The notes: a model not told the origin generated them from the sequence alone. A DNA stretch of 64,000 nucleotides from Acidobacteriota bacterium (GCA_039683095.1 JBDKSB010000012.1:1-64000), one strand, 5' to 3'; counted from the first letter of the stretch, positions 1 through 6,692 are shown. Made by a program: numbers and translations.

Positions 1-32
1 AGCGGAGCGGCCGCTTCCGGTCGAGGCGGATC

Positions 33-272
33 TTATGTGACATGGAGCATCTCCCCGTTGGCCTCGGCGATCCGCTTGGCAGCCGCCTCGCGCTCCTTCT
101 GCCGTGCAACCTGGCGGGCAAGGCGGATGAGTGCCTCGTAATAGAGGCCTGTCGGACGATGCAGACCGGCCTCCCAGTTGTGTACAGAAATCCACGAACA
201 GCCGATCTTTCTGGCCAAGCCGTCCTGGCTTAGACCCATAGACGTGCGCAACTGCTTTACATCGATATTCAT
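33..272 (-). CDS. XRE-family helix-turn-helix regulator
   Basis: This 79-residue protein is almost entirely a Cro/C1-type HTH domain: residues 5-40 read as an antitoxin/repressor-like helix-turn-helix (LRTSMGLSQDGLARKIGCS, then a VHNWEAG recognition segment), followed by a charged helix. Such proteins bind operator DNA as dimers and often control mobile-element genes. The ATG at 272 has an AGGA 8 nt upstream. The 277-bp upstream gap holds two inverted repeats that could be its operators. It lies downstream of the sigma-like gene operon on the same strand. Its targets cannot be read from the sequence. Confidence 0.85.
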   Translation of the reverse strand: MNIDVKQLRTSMGLSQDGLARKIGCSWISVHNWEAGLHRPTGLYYEALIRLARQVARQKEREAAAKRIAEANGEMLHVT

Positions 273-363
273 GAGATTTGTCCTAGGGGGATTGAAAAGG
301 AAGAGCAGAGAATCGCTTGATTTCTCTGCTACCCCATAGTCGCAAAAAGAGGCCGAATGGCAA

Positions 364-387
364 AAAGAATCTTTATATAGATTCTTT
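364..387. promoter_or_regulatory. Perfect 9-bp inverted repeat, candidate operator
   Basis: AAAGAATCT and its exact reverse complement are separated by the 6-nt spacer TTATAT. The palindrome is AT-rich, lies about 100 bp upstream of the XRE start, and has no GC-rich stem or U tract that would suggest a terminator. A dimeric HTH protein such as the adjacent XRE regulator is the obvious candidate binder, by inference only. Confidence 0.45.
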
Positions 388-442
388 CATCTTCCACACG
401 AATTATCCAACCGAGATTGAACGAGAGGGGTGCAAGGGACGG

Positions 443-468
443 ATGATGCGGGAAAGTTCCCGTATCAT
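443..468. promoter_or_regulatory. 12-bp near-perfect inverted repeat with 2-nt centre
   Basis: ATGATGCGGGAA and TTCCCGTATCAT flank a 2-nt centre with one mismatch between the arms. The very short centre fits a two-fold protein-binding site better than an RNA hairpin. It lies between the sigma-like gene (stop at 550) and the XRE gene. Confidence 0.4.
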
Positions 469-549
469 GCGGGGTGTTACACCGCCAGCGGCAGGGGCAT
501 TTGCTATTGACGAGCCTCCAGAATCTGCGCGAAAAACGGCGACATTCGT

Positions 550-1074
550 TCACGGCGCGTCCCCGCGAAACTCTTTCAGCCGTATCTTCCGGGCTAAGTC
601 GCTCCGGATCTTCCTGCGGCTGTACCCAAGCCGACCCCTGACTTGGTTCTCCGTCAATCCGAAGCGCTCCGCCATCTCCCTGCGACTCGCCCCGGCGAGA
701 TGGGCCCGCATCAAGTCCGAGTGCATAACCTCGACCCCCGCGTCCTCGGCCATAATGGCAAGACGGGTGGGATCTGTGATCCTCTTCCGCATCATGTCGT
801 TTCTGGTCACCCGATCAAGCCGACGCCGTCGTGACGCTTCCCGTCGCCAGTAGTCGTATAGCCGCCTGAGAGCAACGAGCCGGCAGAATGACCGGACGCT
901 CTTTTCTCCCCGGTCTGCCCGAATCTCGCCCACCCGCTCGAGGCTCGCATAAACCCTGGCGAGAACCTCCTCCACGAGCGGAGCATCAAAGCCGCACCGG
1001 GCCCGCTTGGCGATGAAGTTCCGCAAGTCCATCTCGCACATCTGCTGGACCGTCCAGCGGTCGAGCTTGGTCAT
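550..1074 (-). CDS. ECF-type sigma-like factor of the mobile element
   Basis: The 174-residue protein is basic and helical. Residues about 30-80 resemble sigma region 2, with a ...SFCRLVALRRLYDYWRR segment. Residues about 128-160 form a clear HTH like sigma region 4 (HLAGASRREMAERFGLTENQ followed by VRGRLGYSRRKIR). ECF factors direct RNA polymerase to alternative promoters. The start ATG overlaps the stop of the upstream zinc-finger gene (ATGA), and no Shine-Dalgarno is seen, so translation is probably coupled. A plain DNA-binding protein of the same fold is the alternative. No anti-sigma factor is recognisable beside it. Confidence 0.6.
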   Translation of the reverse strand: MTKLDRWTVQQMCEMDLRNFIAKRARCGFDAPLVEEVLARVYASLERVGEIRADRGEKSVRSFCRLVALRRLYDYWRREASRRRRLDRVTRNDMMRKRITDPTRLAIMAEDAGVEVMHSDLMRAHLAGASRREMAERFGLTENQVRGRLGYSRRKIRSDLARKIRLKEFRGDAP

Positions 1075-1373
1075 GGGGCAAGCCCCGAAGTGCCAGCCGG
1101 CCCCTTGCTGTCAGAGGCAGGGGCGGACCCGCGGAACCTCGCCCGAAGGCCATCGGCCAGGCCGGAGTCAACCGCCTCCACGAGACGATCCGCCCACCAC
1201 GAGAGCTGCCGGCATTGCGCCGAGCAGAACGTCTGATCATAGCGTTTGGGCCGGAATCGCTTATGGCAAACCGGGCATTGGGCGTGAATATCCCCGCGCC
1301 CCCTACCGTTCGCCTCACCTGATGCATTAACGCACGGGTTCCGGGCAATCCGTTGGGTCTTCCGCGATGCCAT
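1071..1373 (-). CDS. Small zinc-finger protein, function unknown
   Basis: The 100-residue protein has one metal-binding motif, CPVCHKRFRPKRYDQTFCSAQC, split as CPVC and CSAQC, resembling small treble-clef or recombination-associated fingers. The tail is low-complexity. A longer reading frame exists upstream, but the ATG at 1373 has a perfect AGGAGG seven bases before it, so that start is preferred. It lies in a four-gene coupled operon: its stop overlaps the start of the sigma-like gene, and the preceding gene ends at 1382. I do not recognise a specific family. Confidence 0.6.
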   Translation of the reverse strand: MASRKTQRIARNPCVNASGEANGRGRGDIHAQCPVCHKRFRPKRYDQTFCSAQCRQLSWWADRLVEAVDSGLADGLRARFRGSAPASDSKGPAGTSGLAP

Positions 1374-1381
1374 TCGTCCTC

Positions 1382-1582
1382 CTATGCCCTGCCCTCGGGG
1401 CGATGCAGACGCTCCCATTCCCGTAGCCAATGGAGCAACGACCGCGCCGTCACGGGCACCACGGTTGATGTCCGGCAGGAAGCGCACGAGAACATCACCG
1501 GGATCGGGCCACTATGCTCGGCACGGGGCAGGATCTCGAGGTCGAACGCATGCCCGCAACGACAGCGCCCTCCTCTCATCAT
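1382..1582 (-). CDS. Small zinc-ribbon protein, function unknown
   Basis: This 66-residue protein has a CRCGHAFD knuckle near residue 7 and a CASC knuckle near residue 33, spaced like a short zinc ribbon. The C-terminal half is helical and rich in Arg and Trp. The ATG overlaps the TGA of the upstream 190-residue gene (ATGA), which supports translation as part of that operon. The cysteine pattern is the only functional clue, and it may bind DNA or act as a protein adaptor. Confidence 0.5.
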   Translation of the reverse strand: MMRGGRCRCGHAFDLEILPRAEHSGPIPVMFSCASCRTSTVVPVTARSLLHWLREWERLHRPEGRA

Positions 1583-2151
1583 GGCTCCTCCCCCTGCCCC
1601 CCATCCGTTCGCCCCCCTGGCGCGTCCTGGGGCGCGTCTGGGCCGTCCCCGGCAGGCAGGGAGGCCTTGACGGCCCTCTCGGCAGCTATCTCGGCATCGC
1701 GGATCTCGATATAGCGCGTCAAGGGGATAATCCCGTCATCCTCGCCCTTACCCTTGGCTTGGCGCAGGGTCTCAAGGGCAAGGCAGTTCTGGCGAATCGT
1801 ATTCGTGTACGCTATGAGCGATTTCCCCAGGATAGGGTGCAACTCAAGGGCCCCGTGCTTTAATGAGTCCTGGCGCAGCACCCCGGCCTTGCGGATGTAC
1901 AGAGTCGCCAACTTGATTACGCCTTGAGCTTCGATGAGCGACTCGACAAGCATGGCCGCCTCGGGGGTTATCTTGTCCGGTCCGCCGTGGCGCTCGATCA
2001 GCTCGTCCCGAAGGCGCTGGAGATCCTTGCGGACTTGGGTGAAGGCGCGGCCCGATGGGACGCGTTTGTTGTCAATCCATGAGATGATACCGTGGCGGAC
2101 CCGGCCCTTCTTGGCCAGCTCGACCGCCTCATTCTTGGCCTTTTCGGTCAT
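1579..2151 (-). CDS. Hypothetical protein heading the zinc-finger/sigma operon
   Basis: The 190-residue protein is largely helical. It starts with a basic segment (MTEKAKNEAVELAKKGRVRH), has central helices around residues 65-135, and ends in a Gly/Pro/Asp-rich tail from about residue 168. I do not recognise a family; its size and layout would be compatible with a phage small-terminase-like or DNA-binding protein, but no diagnostic motif is seen. It is the first of four genes joined by 1-4 nt stop/start overlaps (to position 550). The upstream 464 bp carry the repeat array and a 19-bp motif that overlaps a possible promoter. Confidence 0.6.
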   Translation of the reverse strand: MTEKAKNEAVELAKKGRVRHGIISWIDNKRVPSGRAFTQVRKDLQRLRDELIERHGGPDKITPEAAMLVESLIEAQGVIKLATLYIRKAGVLRQDSLKHGALELHPILGKSLIAYTNTIRQNCLALETLRQAKGKGEDDGIIPLTRYIEIRDAEIAAERAVKASLPAGDGPDAPQDAPGGRTDGGQGEEP

Positions 2152-2227
2152 GTCGTTTGCCTCTACGCTAAGTGATTGAAGTGACTAAAGATGCGGAATA
2201 ACGCCCAATTATGAGTCGCCCGTTTCT

Positions 2228-2246
2228 GGCACAATCTAGGCACACC
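2228..2246 (-). repeat. 19-bp motif, copy 1 (GGTGTGCCTAGATTGTGCC)
   Basis: On the minus strand this 19-mer matches the plus-strand copy at 6550-6568 in 17 of 19 positions; both differences are C/T. It sits 77-95 bp before the start of the 190-residue gene, overlapping a weak promoter-like region. Internally it has two loosely repeated TGTGYC units. It could be a recombinase or regulator site. Confidence 0.55.
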
Positions 2247-2375
2247 GGGCCGCCCCATAAGGCAGAGATAACGGGATTCCGAATCCATCTCTCGGGGCGG
2301 ATGCGGAGACCATCCAAGGGGTGCCGGGGTCGATGTCTATAGCCCTTGCTTCACCCCTTCCGGCGTGTCGATTGA

Positions 2376-2615
2376 GGTTTCCTTGATTCCTTGATGACCC
2401 CCACCCCCATACCCCCAAAACAGCCTTTTTGACCTCATGGGTCCACCCCCCATCAAGGAAACAAGAGAACCTACTATTCTTGGCATTCATATGGGGCGAA
2501 TCTTTAATAAGGTTTCCTTGAAAAGTGCTATCAAGGGAACTACAAGGGAACCTATCCGGAAGGGGGTTTACTTGAAAAAATGGGGGTTTCCTCGAAAGCC
2601 TGTTTTCAAGGGAAC
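2376..2615. repeat. Array of about ten short GGTTTCCTTGA-like repeats
   Basis: Copies or near-copies of GGTTTCCTTGA occur at 2376-2386, 2387-2394 (partial), 2511-2521, 2565-2575 and 2585-2595 on the plus strand. The reverse complement (CAAGGGAACC or CAAGGAAAC type) occurs at 2453-2462, 2462-2471, 2531-2540, 2543-2552 and 2606-2615. The array fills the 464-bp gap immediately after the primase stop codon at 2616. Iteron-like arrays next to replication genes often mark an origin; a regulator-binding array is the alternative. The remainder of the gap (2152-2375) holds the 19-bp motif and no gene I can support. Confidence 0.6.
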
Positions 2616-4631
2616 TCATGGCTTGATCCTGAAGGCCGTGCCGGTCCGGCCGCCCTTGGAAGTAGGAGGGATTTCGATCTCCTCGATGCGGCCCTCGTCG
2701 ATGAGCTGCTTGAGGATCTCGTCGGCGAGCTTGGCCTTGATGCGCGTCGCGCTGAGGATGTCGCTTCGTAGTATCTGCCCGCGCTTGCGAATGATCTTCT
2801 CGATGGTCGCCATTTGCTTGGAGAACCAGTCGAATCGGACCTCCTCTTGGAAGAACCGGGGCAGTTTGGCTTTGATCCATTCGATGACGGTGACAGCGTC
2901 GCGGAAGGATTGTTCGCCAACTTTGAGGGAGCCGTCCTCCGCGAGCTGGAAGAGACAGGCGAGCTTGATGAGCATGACCTCGAGGCGCTGGAAGACGGCC
3001 TGGAGGTCGCCCTCGGTCCGCATGACTTGGCGCATGTGTTCGCGGCCCCACTCCTCCATGAGCGGCAGGATCGGCCGAACGTCTATCTCTTGGTCGGGCT
3101 CCAGGGCGTCAAGCTCCCTCAGCCGGGTCTCAATGCCACGGTCGAGGTAGAGTGGGCTCGGGAGCCGGTAGTCGCGGTCCTGTTCGGGTGCGGGGACGAA
3201 GATAAAACGAGTCCAGATGCCGCCCTCGAAGTCCTTCTTCTTGAGGCTCTCGACGAACCATGTGGCGATGCCGGCGGAGAGGATACTGACGATGGGGTTC
3301 TCGACGACGATCTCCCCGCCATCTCCGACGGTCCAGCGCTTGAAGGCCTTCTTGTAGTCGTAGATATCGACGAGGAACGATGCAAGGCCCCGGTTGTACT
3401 CGGAGCCGAGCTGGAACTCTTTGACCTGGATGAGCTCGCGCCAGATGATGAGGCCCCGCGGGTACTTGTTGAGGATCTTGTAGAGCGCCTCGGGCGTGAA
3501 CGAGTCGGGCAGGAGGAGCGAAGAGTTGACCTCGTTGAGGTAATCGGCGACGACGTCGGTCGTGGTAGACTTCCGGTAATAGGTCGAGGGTGCCAGTAGC
3601 AGAATGTAGAGGTTGAGATTCGTCCGGCGAGGGAACATGAAGTAGAACTTATTGAGGACGCCGGAGAGGAGCGCGATGCCGCTGAAGAGGAGAAAGATCG
3701 GAGAGGCGTCCGTTGACCGGGCGATGGACTCGATGTAGCGGTTGAGGAAGGCGTTGTGGATGACCGGAAAGTCCGCGCCGGTCGGCGCGGACTCGGGTAA
3801 GTTCTCCGATGGCACGGGTTCCGGCTCGGGCTCCTTTGCGTCGAAGACGGGGGCGCTTGCCGCGATGTCCTCGAGGGCCGCCCGGAGCCCCTCCGTGTCT
3901 TGGGCGTCATGCAGTTCGATCCAGTCGGAGATGTCCTGGTCCTTCTCCAGGCCGGGGAGCTGGATGATCTTGACCTCGCGGGCATGGAGGGCGATGTCCT
4001 TGGCCCGCCTGACCGACTCGAACTCATAGCCGGTGTCGAGGCAGATCCGGACAGCCTTGCCCTTGAAAGGCTCCGCGAAATGCGGCCGCCAATGACTGAC
4101 GCCGAAGGGTGTCGTTGTCGCGGTGAGCCCGAGTCGCCTGACGTTGTCCGCGTCCTTCTCGCCCTCGACGAGCCAAACCGGGTCGCCGGCCAGGACTTCT
4201 GGGAGGTGGTAGAGGACCTGGCGGACCCCGGCCATTTTGCGGTCAGCCTTGAACGCCTTGGGCTCAAAGCGCAGGACGCTATAGAGCGGCCTTTTCTCCT
4301 CGTCGGTATAGGTGTAGGTTGCCGAGGGGGCGGGCCTGCCGTGGCCGTTGCCATTGCCGCCGTCGAGGTGGAAGTGCTCCGTTAGCTGGCGGATCGCTTC
4401 GCCCTTCGTCAAGCCCCGCGTCTCCATGAGGTAGTTGATGATGCTGCCGCCCTTCTTGCACGCATGGCAGTACCAGAGCCAGGAGCCCTCCTTTTGGGAG
4501 ACGTGCAAGCTGGGATTCTTATCGGCGTGGAGAGGGCAGAGCGTGTTCTCGCCGACGAAGGCGTGGCCCTCGTCTTCAAGGTATCGGCGGAGGTCGGAGT
4601 GGATGATCTGGTCGATGACTTGGTCGGTCAT
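2616..4631 (-). CDS. Primase-helicase-like replication protein (CHC2 zinc finger, Toprim-like, DUF3987)
   Basis: The 671-residue protein is multidomain. Residues 32-58 are a CHC2-type primase zinc finger (C32, H35, C55, C58). Residues about 150-205 look like a Toprim core with the acid E156 in VEGEKDA; the usual DxD is only partly kept (D199-T-G201). From about 288 to 560 is a DUF3987/helicase-like ATPase; its P-loop reads LLAPSTYYRKST, with Arg where the last Walker-A Gly normally stands. The C-terminal 90 residues look like a winged-helix domain. It probably primes and unwinds element DNA. The downstream DUF5659-like gene order and the adjacent repeat array fit a replication module. The altered Toprim and P-loop residues leave the activity uncertain. 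Confidence 0.8.
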   Translation of the reverse strand: MTDQVIDQIIHSDLRRYLEDEGHAFVGENTLCPLHADKNPSLHVSQKEGSWLWYCHACKKGGSIINYLMETRGLTKGEAIRQLTEHFHLDGGNGNGHGRPAPSATYTYTDEEKRPLYSVLRFEPKAFKADRKMAGVRQVLYHLPEVLAGDPVWLVEGEKDADNVRRLGLTATTTPFGVSHWRPHFAEPFKGKAVRICLDTGYEFESVRRAKDIALHAREVKIIQLPGLEKDQDISDWIELHDAQDTEGLRAALEDIAASAPVFDAKEPEPEPVPSENLPESAPTGADFPVIHNAFLNRYIESIARSTDASPIFLLFSGIALLSGVLNKFYFMFPRRTNLNLYILLLAPSTYYRKSTTTDVVADYLNEVNSSLLLPDSFTPEALYKILNKYPRGLIIWRELIQVKEFQLGSEYNRGLASFLVDIYDYKKAFKRWTVGDGGEIVVENPIVSILSAGIATWFVESLKKKDFEGGIWTRFIFVPAPEQDRDYRLPSPLYLDRGIETRLRELDALEPDQEIDVRPILPLMEEWGREHMRQVMRTEGDLQAVFQRLEVMLIKLACLFQLAEDGSLKVGEQSFRDAVTVIEWIKAKLPRFFQEEVRFDWFSKQMATIEKIIRKRGQILRSDILSATRIKAKLADEILKQLIDEGRIEEIEIPPTSKGGRTGTAFRIKP

Positions 4632-4891
4632 GGACGGCCCCCTCTCGCCATGCCACGCAAGGTTCGCATGTTCGTGAGGAAGGTCTGGGCGGGAACCGCG
4701 CCATCATTGAGATAACTCAGCCGAAAGTCTTCGATGGCTAGGTGCTGGAATATCCAAAACACGCGCCCATCGTGCTCTTCGGTTCCGACCAGGGTGCAGC
4801 CCCTGGATCTCAAGAATGCGGCGAGGCCGATCTCGGAAGTTTTAAGGGAGGGGATTTCGGGGGGGGTTGGACTTTCGCCCTTGGTTTTCAT
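4628..4891 (-). CDS. DUF5659-like small protein
   Basis: The 87-residue protein has the pattern IGLAAFLRSRGCTLVGTEEH, then RVFWIFQH and a C-terminal FLTNMRTLRG helix, which resembles the DUF5659 family found beside primases in phages and integrative elements. Its function is unknown. The stop overlaps the primase start by a few bases (4628-4631), so the two are translated from one message. The family call is from memory of the pattern, not a search. Confidence 0.6.
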   Translation of the reverse strand: MKTKGESPTPPEIPSLKTSEIGLAAFLRSRGCTLVGTEEHDGRVFWIFQHLAIEDFRLSYLNDGAVPAQTFLTNMRTLRGMARGGRP

Positions 4892-4943
4892 CTTATCTTT
4901 TCCTTTAATCTATATGCTGACGGGGCGCACGGCCCCGGCGTAA

Positions 4944-5234
4944 TTAGGCAGCGGGATGGTTGGCGATTACGACGCTATCCGCGTTCCGCGCCTCGAAAGA
5001 ACGCGCCTCGATCCAGACGCAAATCTTCGCGGGGTGAAATAGGATCTTGCCGCCAATGCGGACGTGCGGGATCTCGCTACGCTTCACCATCTCGTAGATA
5101 GACCATGACGAGAGGTGGAGCTTTTTGGCGAGTTGCCCAACGGAGAGAAGGTCGGGAACCTGGATCGCGGCGGGGCTATCGGCGTTTCCCTTGGCCTTGG
5201 GGCTGAAGAAGTTGCGCCGCTGAATTTCTCTCAC
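4944..5234 (-). CDS. Excisionase/AlpA-type helix-turn-helix protein
   Basis: The 96-residue protein contains a MerR-like/AlpA winged HTH at about residues 29-75: LLSVGQLAKKLHLSSWSIYE, then a VRIGGKILFHPAKICVWIEA strand-and-helix segment typical of HTH_17 excisionase-family proteins. These bind attachment-site or promoter DNA in mobile elements. Translation appears to start at a GTG at 5234 with a poor Shine-Dalgarno; a later start is possible because the first 25 residues are not part of the domain. It leads the minus-strand DUF5659-primase genes and is divergent from a small plus-strand gene. Confidence 0.8.
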   Translation of the reverse strand: MREIQRRNFFSPKAKGNADSPAAIQVPDLLSVGQLAKKLHLSSWSIYEMVKRSEIPHVRIGGKILFHPAKICVWIEARSFEARNADSVVIANHPAA

Positions 5235-5396
5235 CTCTAGAATTTAGCCAGAAGCGCATAAAGTTCAAGTGGAGAATTCAGCCCCCATAGCGCCCCACGC
5301 GCGGCGTCATGAGAATGGGGAGCGAGCCGAAAAGGGATGTGGATGACGGTAGCAACGAAGTGGCTGCCAAAGCGGGCAGGACTTGGGCGTGACTAT

Positions 5397-5426
5397 TTGA
5401 CAGGGTCGTCTTCATGGTCATATAGT
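5397..5426 (+). promoter_or_regulatory. Sigma-70-type promoter for the small plus-strand gene
   Basis: TTGACA at 5397-5402 and TATAGT at 5421-5426 are separated by 18 nt. The predicted start of transcription is near 5433, about 40 nt before the preferred ATG at 5474. The rest of the 239-bp divergent gap to the excisionase gene shows no other clear element. Confidence 0.65.
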
Positions 5427-5473
5427 TGTCGTCATAAATCCCACAGCATCGCGGCATGAAGGAGAAGAGGGAA

Positions 5474-5704
5474 ATGCAATACCGTGAATATTCCTTTGAT
5501 ATTGAAACCTATGATATTAAGCCCCCCGTCGGCGGTAAATATGGATTCGGCGGGAAGGTCCGGGACATGCGTTCTCCCGATAGAAAACCGGTTAACTATA
5601 TCGCTCATGAGCATTGGGGAGAAACGAAGGAAGAAGCATTCGCCAAAGCTCACAAAGAAGCGAAGAGCTGGGTTGACCAGCAGTTGACCCGCCAGAATAC
5701 TTGA
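5474..5704 (+). CDS. Small hypothetical protein with its own promoter
   Basis: This 76-residue protein begins MQYREYSFDIETYDIKPP, contains a VGGKYGFGGKVRDM stretch, and ends in a helix rich in Lys and Glu. An ATG at 5456 is in frame, but the ATG at 5474 has an AAGGAG nine bases before it and is preferred. It is the only plus-strand gene in the left segment, is preceded by a near-consensus promoter, and has clearly lower GC than the chromosomal genes. I do not recognise the family. Confidence 0.55.
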   Translation: MQYREYSFDIETYDIKPPVGGKYGFGGKVRDMRSPDRKPVNYIAHEHWGETKEEAFAKAHKEAKSWVDQQLTRQNT

Positions 5705-5727
5705 GCGGGATTATATTTAGGGCGAGG

Positions 5728-6195
5728 TTAGGGCTCGGCCTTTTTATCGTCGGGCCCTTTGGCAGGAGCCAAATCGGCCGCCTTTATCGATATTGCCTCG
5801 TCAAGTACTTTACAGTCCTCGAGAACTACGGTTGGCCGCAGGGTGTGAATAAACAATGCTTTCTCAAATGTGCGCAGAAAATCTATTCCAATCAGCACGT
5901 CGTTAGAATTTGGTTCGAGAATCACGACACCAATCTTTTTTACGTCTCCCAGCTGTGCTATTACCTGGGCTGTCAATTTATAGGAACTTCTTCCGTCCGC
6001 AACGGTCACCCCAGAAGTGCCAAATAGGGGTAAACCAAGGGGGAAGGCATGAAGAAGGGGCATACAAACAAAGCCAGAAAAGCCCGTATCAATAATTGCC
6101 TCGAACTCTTGGGGTGTTTGACTAAAAACCCCGCTTAAAAGAATCTTCAGGCGGGGAGCCCCGTCGTTACCTAAAGAGCCAATCTGTTGCGTCAT
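5728..6195 (-). CDS. Retropepsin-like (clan AA) aspartic protease
   Basis: The 155-residue protein has the hallmark IIDTGFSGFV motif with the catalytic Asp at residue 36, a flap-like region, and the hydrophobic VLIGIDFLR strand near residue 105. This is the single-domain bacterial clan AA form that must dimerise to build an active site. No signal peptide is seen, so it should act in the cytoplasm. The start lies inside the upstream gene with a 29-bp overlap and no Shine-Dalgarno, pointing to translational coupling. The C-terminal 25 residues are polar and probably disordered. The substrate is unknown; the obligate upstream partner is the natural candidate. Confidence 0.8.
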   Translation of the reverse strand: MTQQIGSLGNDGAPRLKILLSGVFSQTPQEFEAIIDTGFSGFVCMPLLHAFPLGLPLFGTSGVTVADGRSSYKLTAQVIAQLGDVKKIGVVILEPNSNDVLIGIDFLRTFEKALFIHTLRPTVVLEDCKVLDEAISIKAADLAPAKGPDDKKAEP

Positions 6196-6445
6196 TTATC
6201 GCGTGACTTACCCTAAATGCTCCCGTGGCCCCTACCCTTATCAAATGGAATATACCCAGGGGCGCGTCCTGGCGAGCATGGGTTAGTGCCTCAAGTGGGG
6301 AATCCGCAATATATGTTTTTTCGGTTAATACATCTATGGCAACGAATTTCCCCATATGTTCAATTTCATAGGCGTCTTTGTACTTCTTTAGATAGATAGC
6401 TTCGCCGCATTCGGCTATGGCCCTTGGATCTGACGATTGATTCAT
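6167..6445 (-). CDS. Small partner protein of the retropepsin
   Basis: The 92-residue protein has a helical N-terminus, then HMGKFVAIDVLTEKTYIADS followed by PLEALTHARQ, and ends FHLIRVGATGAFRVSH. I recall proteins of this pattern encoded just upstream of clan AA aspartic proteases; they have no assigned function. A GGAG lies six bases before the ATG. The gene overlaps the protease gene by 29 bp. A perfect inverted repeat just upstream (6468-6485) suggests autoregulation, which together with the small size would fit a toxin-antitoxin-like pair, but that is speculation. Confidence 0.6.
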   Translation of the reverse strand: MNQSSDPRAIAECGEAIYLKKYKDAYEIEHMGKFVAIDVLTEKTYIADSPLEALTHARQDAPLGIFHLIRVGATGAFRVSHAINDATDWLFR

Positions 6446-6467
6446 GGTGACTCCATCCTAGAATTAT

Positions 6468-6485
6468 GATTGACTTTTGTCAATC
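6468..6485. promoter_or_regulatory. Perfect 7-bp inverted repeat upstream of the retropepsin pair
   Basis: GATTGAC and GTCAATC flank a TTTT centre. On the minus strand it contains a TTGACA that is 17 nt from TAGGAT (6455-6460), a promoter-like pair, but transcription from it would start almost at the ATG and omit the Shine-Dalgarno. The repeat is therefore best read as an operator candidate. The rest of 6486-6692 holds the second 19-bp motif and AT-rich sequence with no gene. Confidence 0.4.
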
Positions 6486-6549
6486 AGCCCGCCTAGGGCT
6501 ATTATTGCAGTTTTGTCCCAGTTATTTTCTTTGGTTTTTTGGCTAAGTT

Positions 6550-6568
6550 GGTGTGTCTAGATTGTGTC
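6550..6568 (+). repeat. 19-bp motif, copy 2 (GGTGTGTCTAGATTGTGTC)
   Basis: This copy is in inverted orientation to 2228-2246 and matches it at 17 of 19 positions. It includes a tandem pair of TGTGTCTA units (6552-6559 and 6563-6570). It lies about 125 bp from the tRNA-Leu 3' end. Confidence 0.55.
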
Positions 6569-6692
6569 TAAAAATTCCAACCTGAACCGAATCCCGCCTG
6601 AAGGTTCCACAAACCTAAAGACCAAAAAACGGCCAAAAACCGCCCTTGAACATCGGCCCATTTTTTGGCGTAAATCGCTGATAATGAAAGAG

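Larger units (their letters stand above)
1..6692. mobile_element. Part of an integrated mobile element beside tRNA-Leu(CAA)
   Basis: The segment abuts the 3' end of a tRNA-Leu gene, a classic integration site, and lies on the side expected for insertion at a tRNA 3' end. Its base composition is clearly lower in GC than the flank, most strongly from about 5.2 to 6.7 kb. It contains a phage/ICE-type set: an excisionase-like HTH protein, a primase-helicase, a DUF5659-like protein, an XRE regulator, small zinc-finger proteins and a sigma-like factor. No integrase, capsid or conjugation gene is visible. I found no second copy of the tRNA 3' end, so the far boundary should lie left of the window. 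The extent is inference. Confidence 0.55.

Noticed and set aside
329-553. A 74-codon minus-strand frame starting with GTG overlapping the sigma-like gene stop
   Set aside because: It runs through both inverted repeats and the XRE upstream region, has no family pattern and random-looking composition; judged noncoding despite the GTGA overlap.
2227-2245. Plus-strand sigma-54-like GG-N10-GC pattern
   Set aside because: The -12 part reads AGGC rather than TTGC, no plus-strand gene lies downstream, and the partner copy at 6550 lacks the -24 GG; treated as coincidental.
6455-6483. TTGACA-17-TAGGAT as the promoter of the retropepsin pair
   Set aside because: It would start transcription about 3 nt before the ATG and exclude the GGAG ribosome-binding site; kept only as an inverted repeat.
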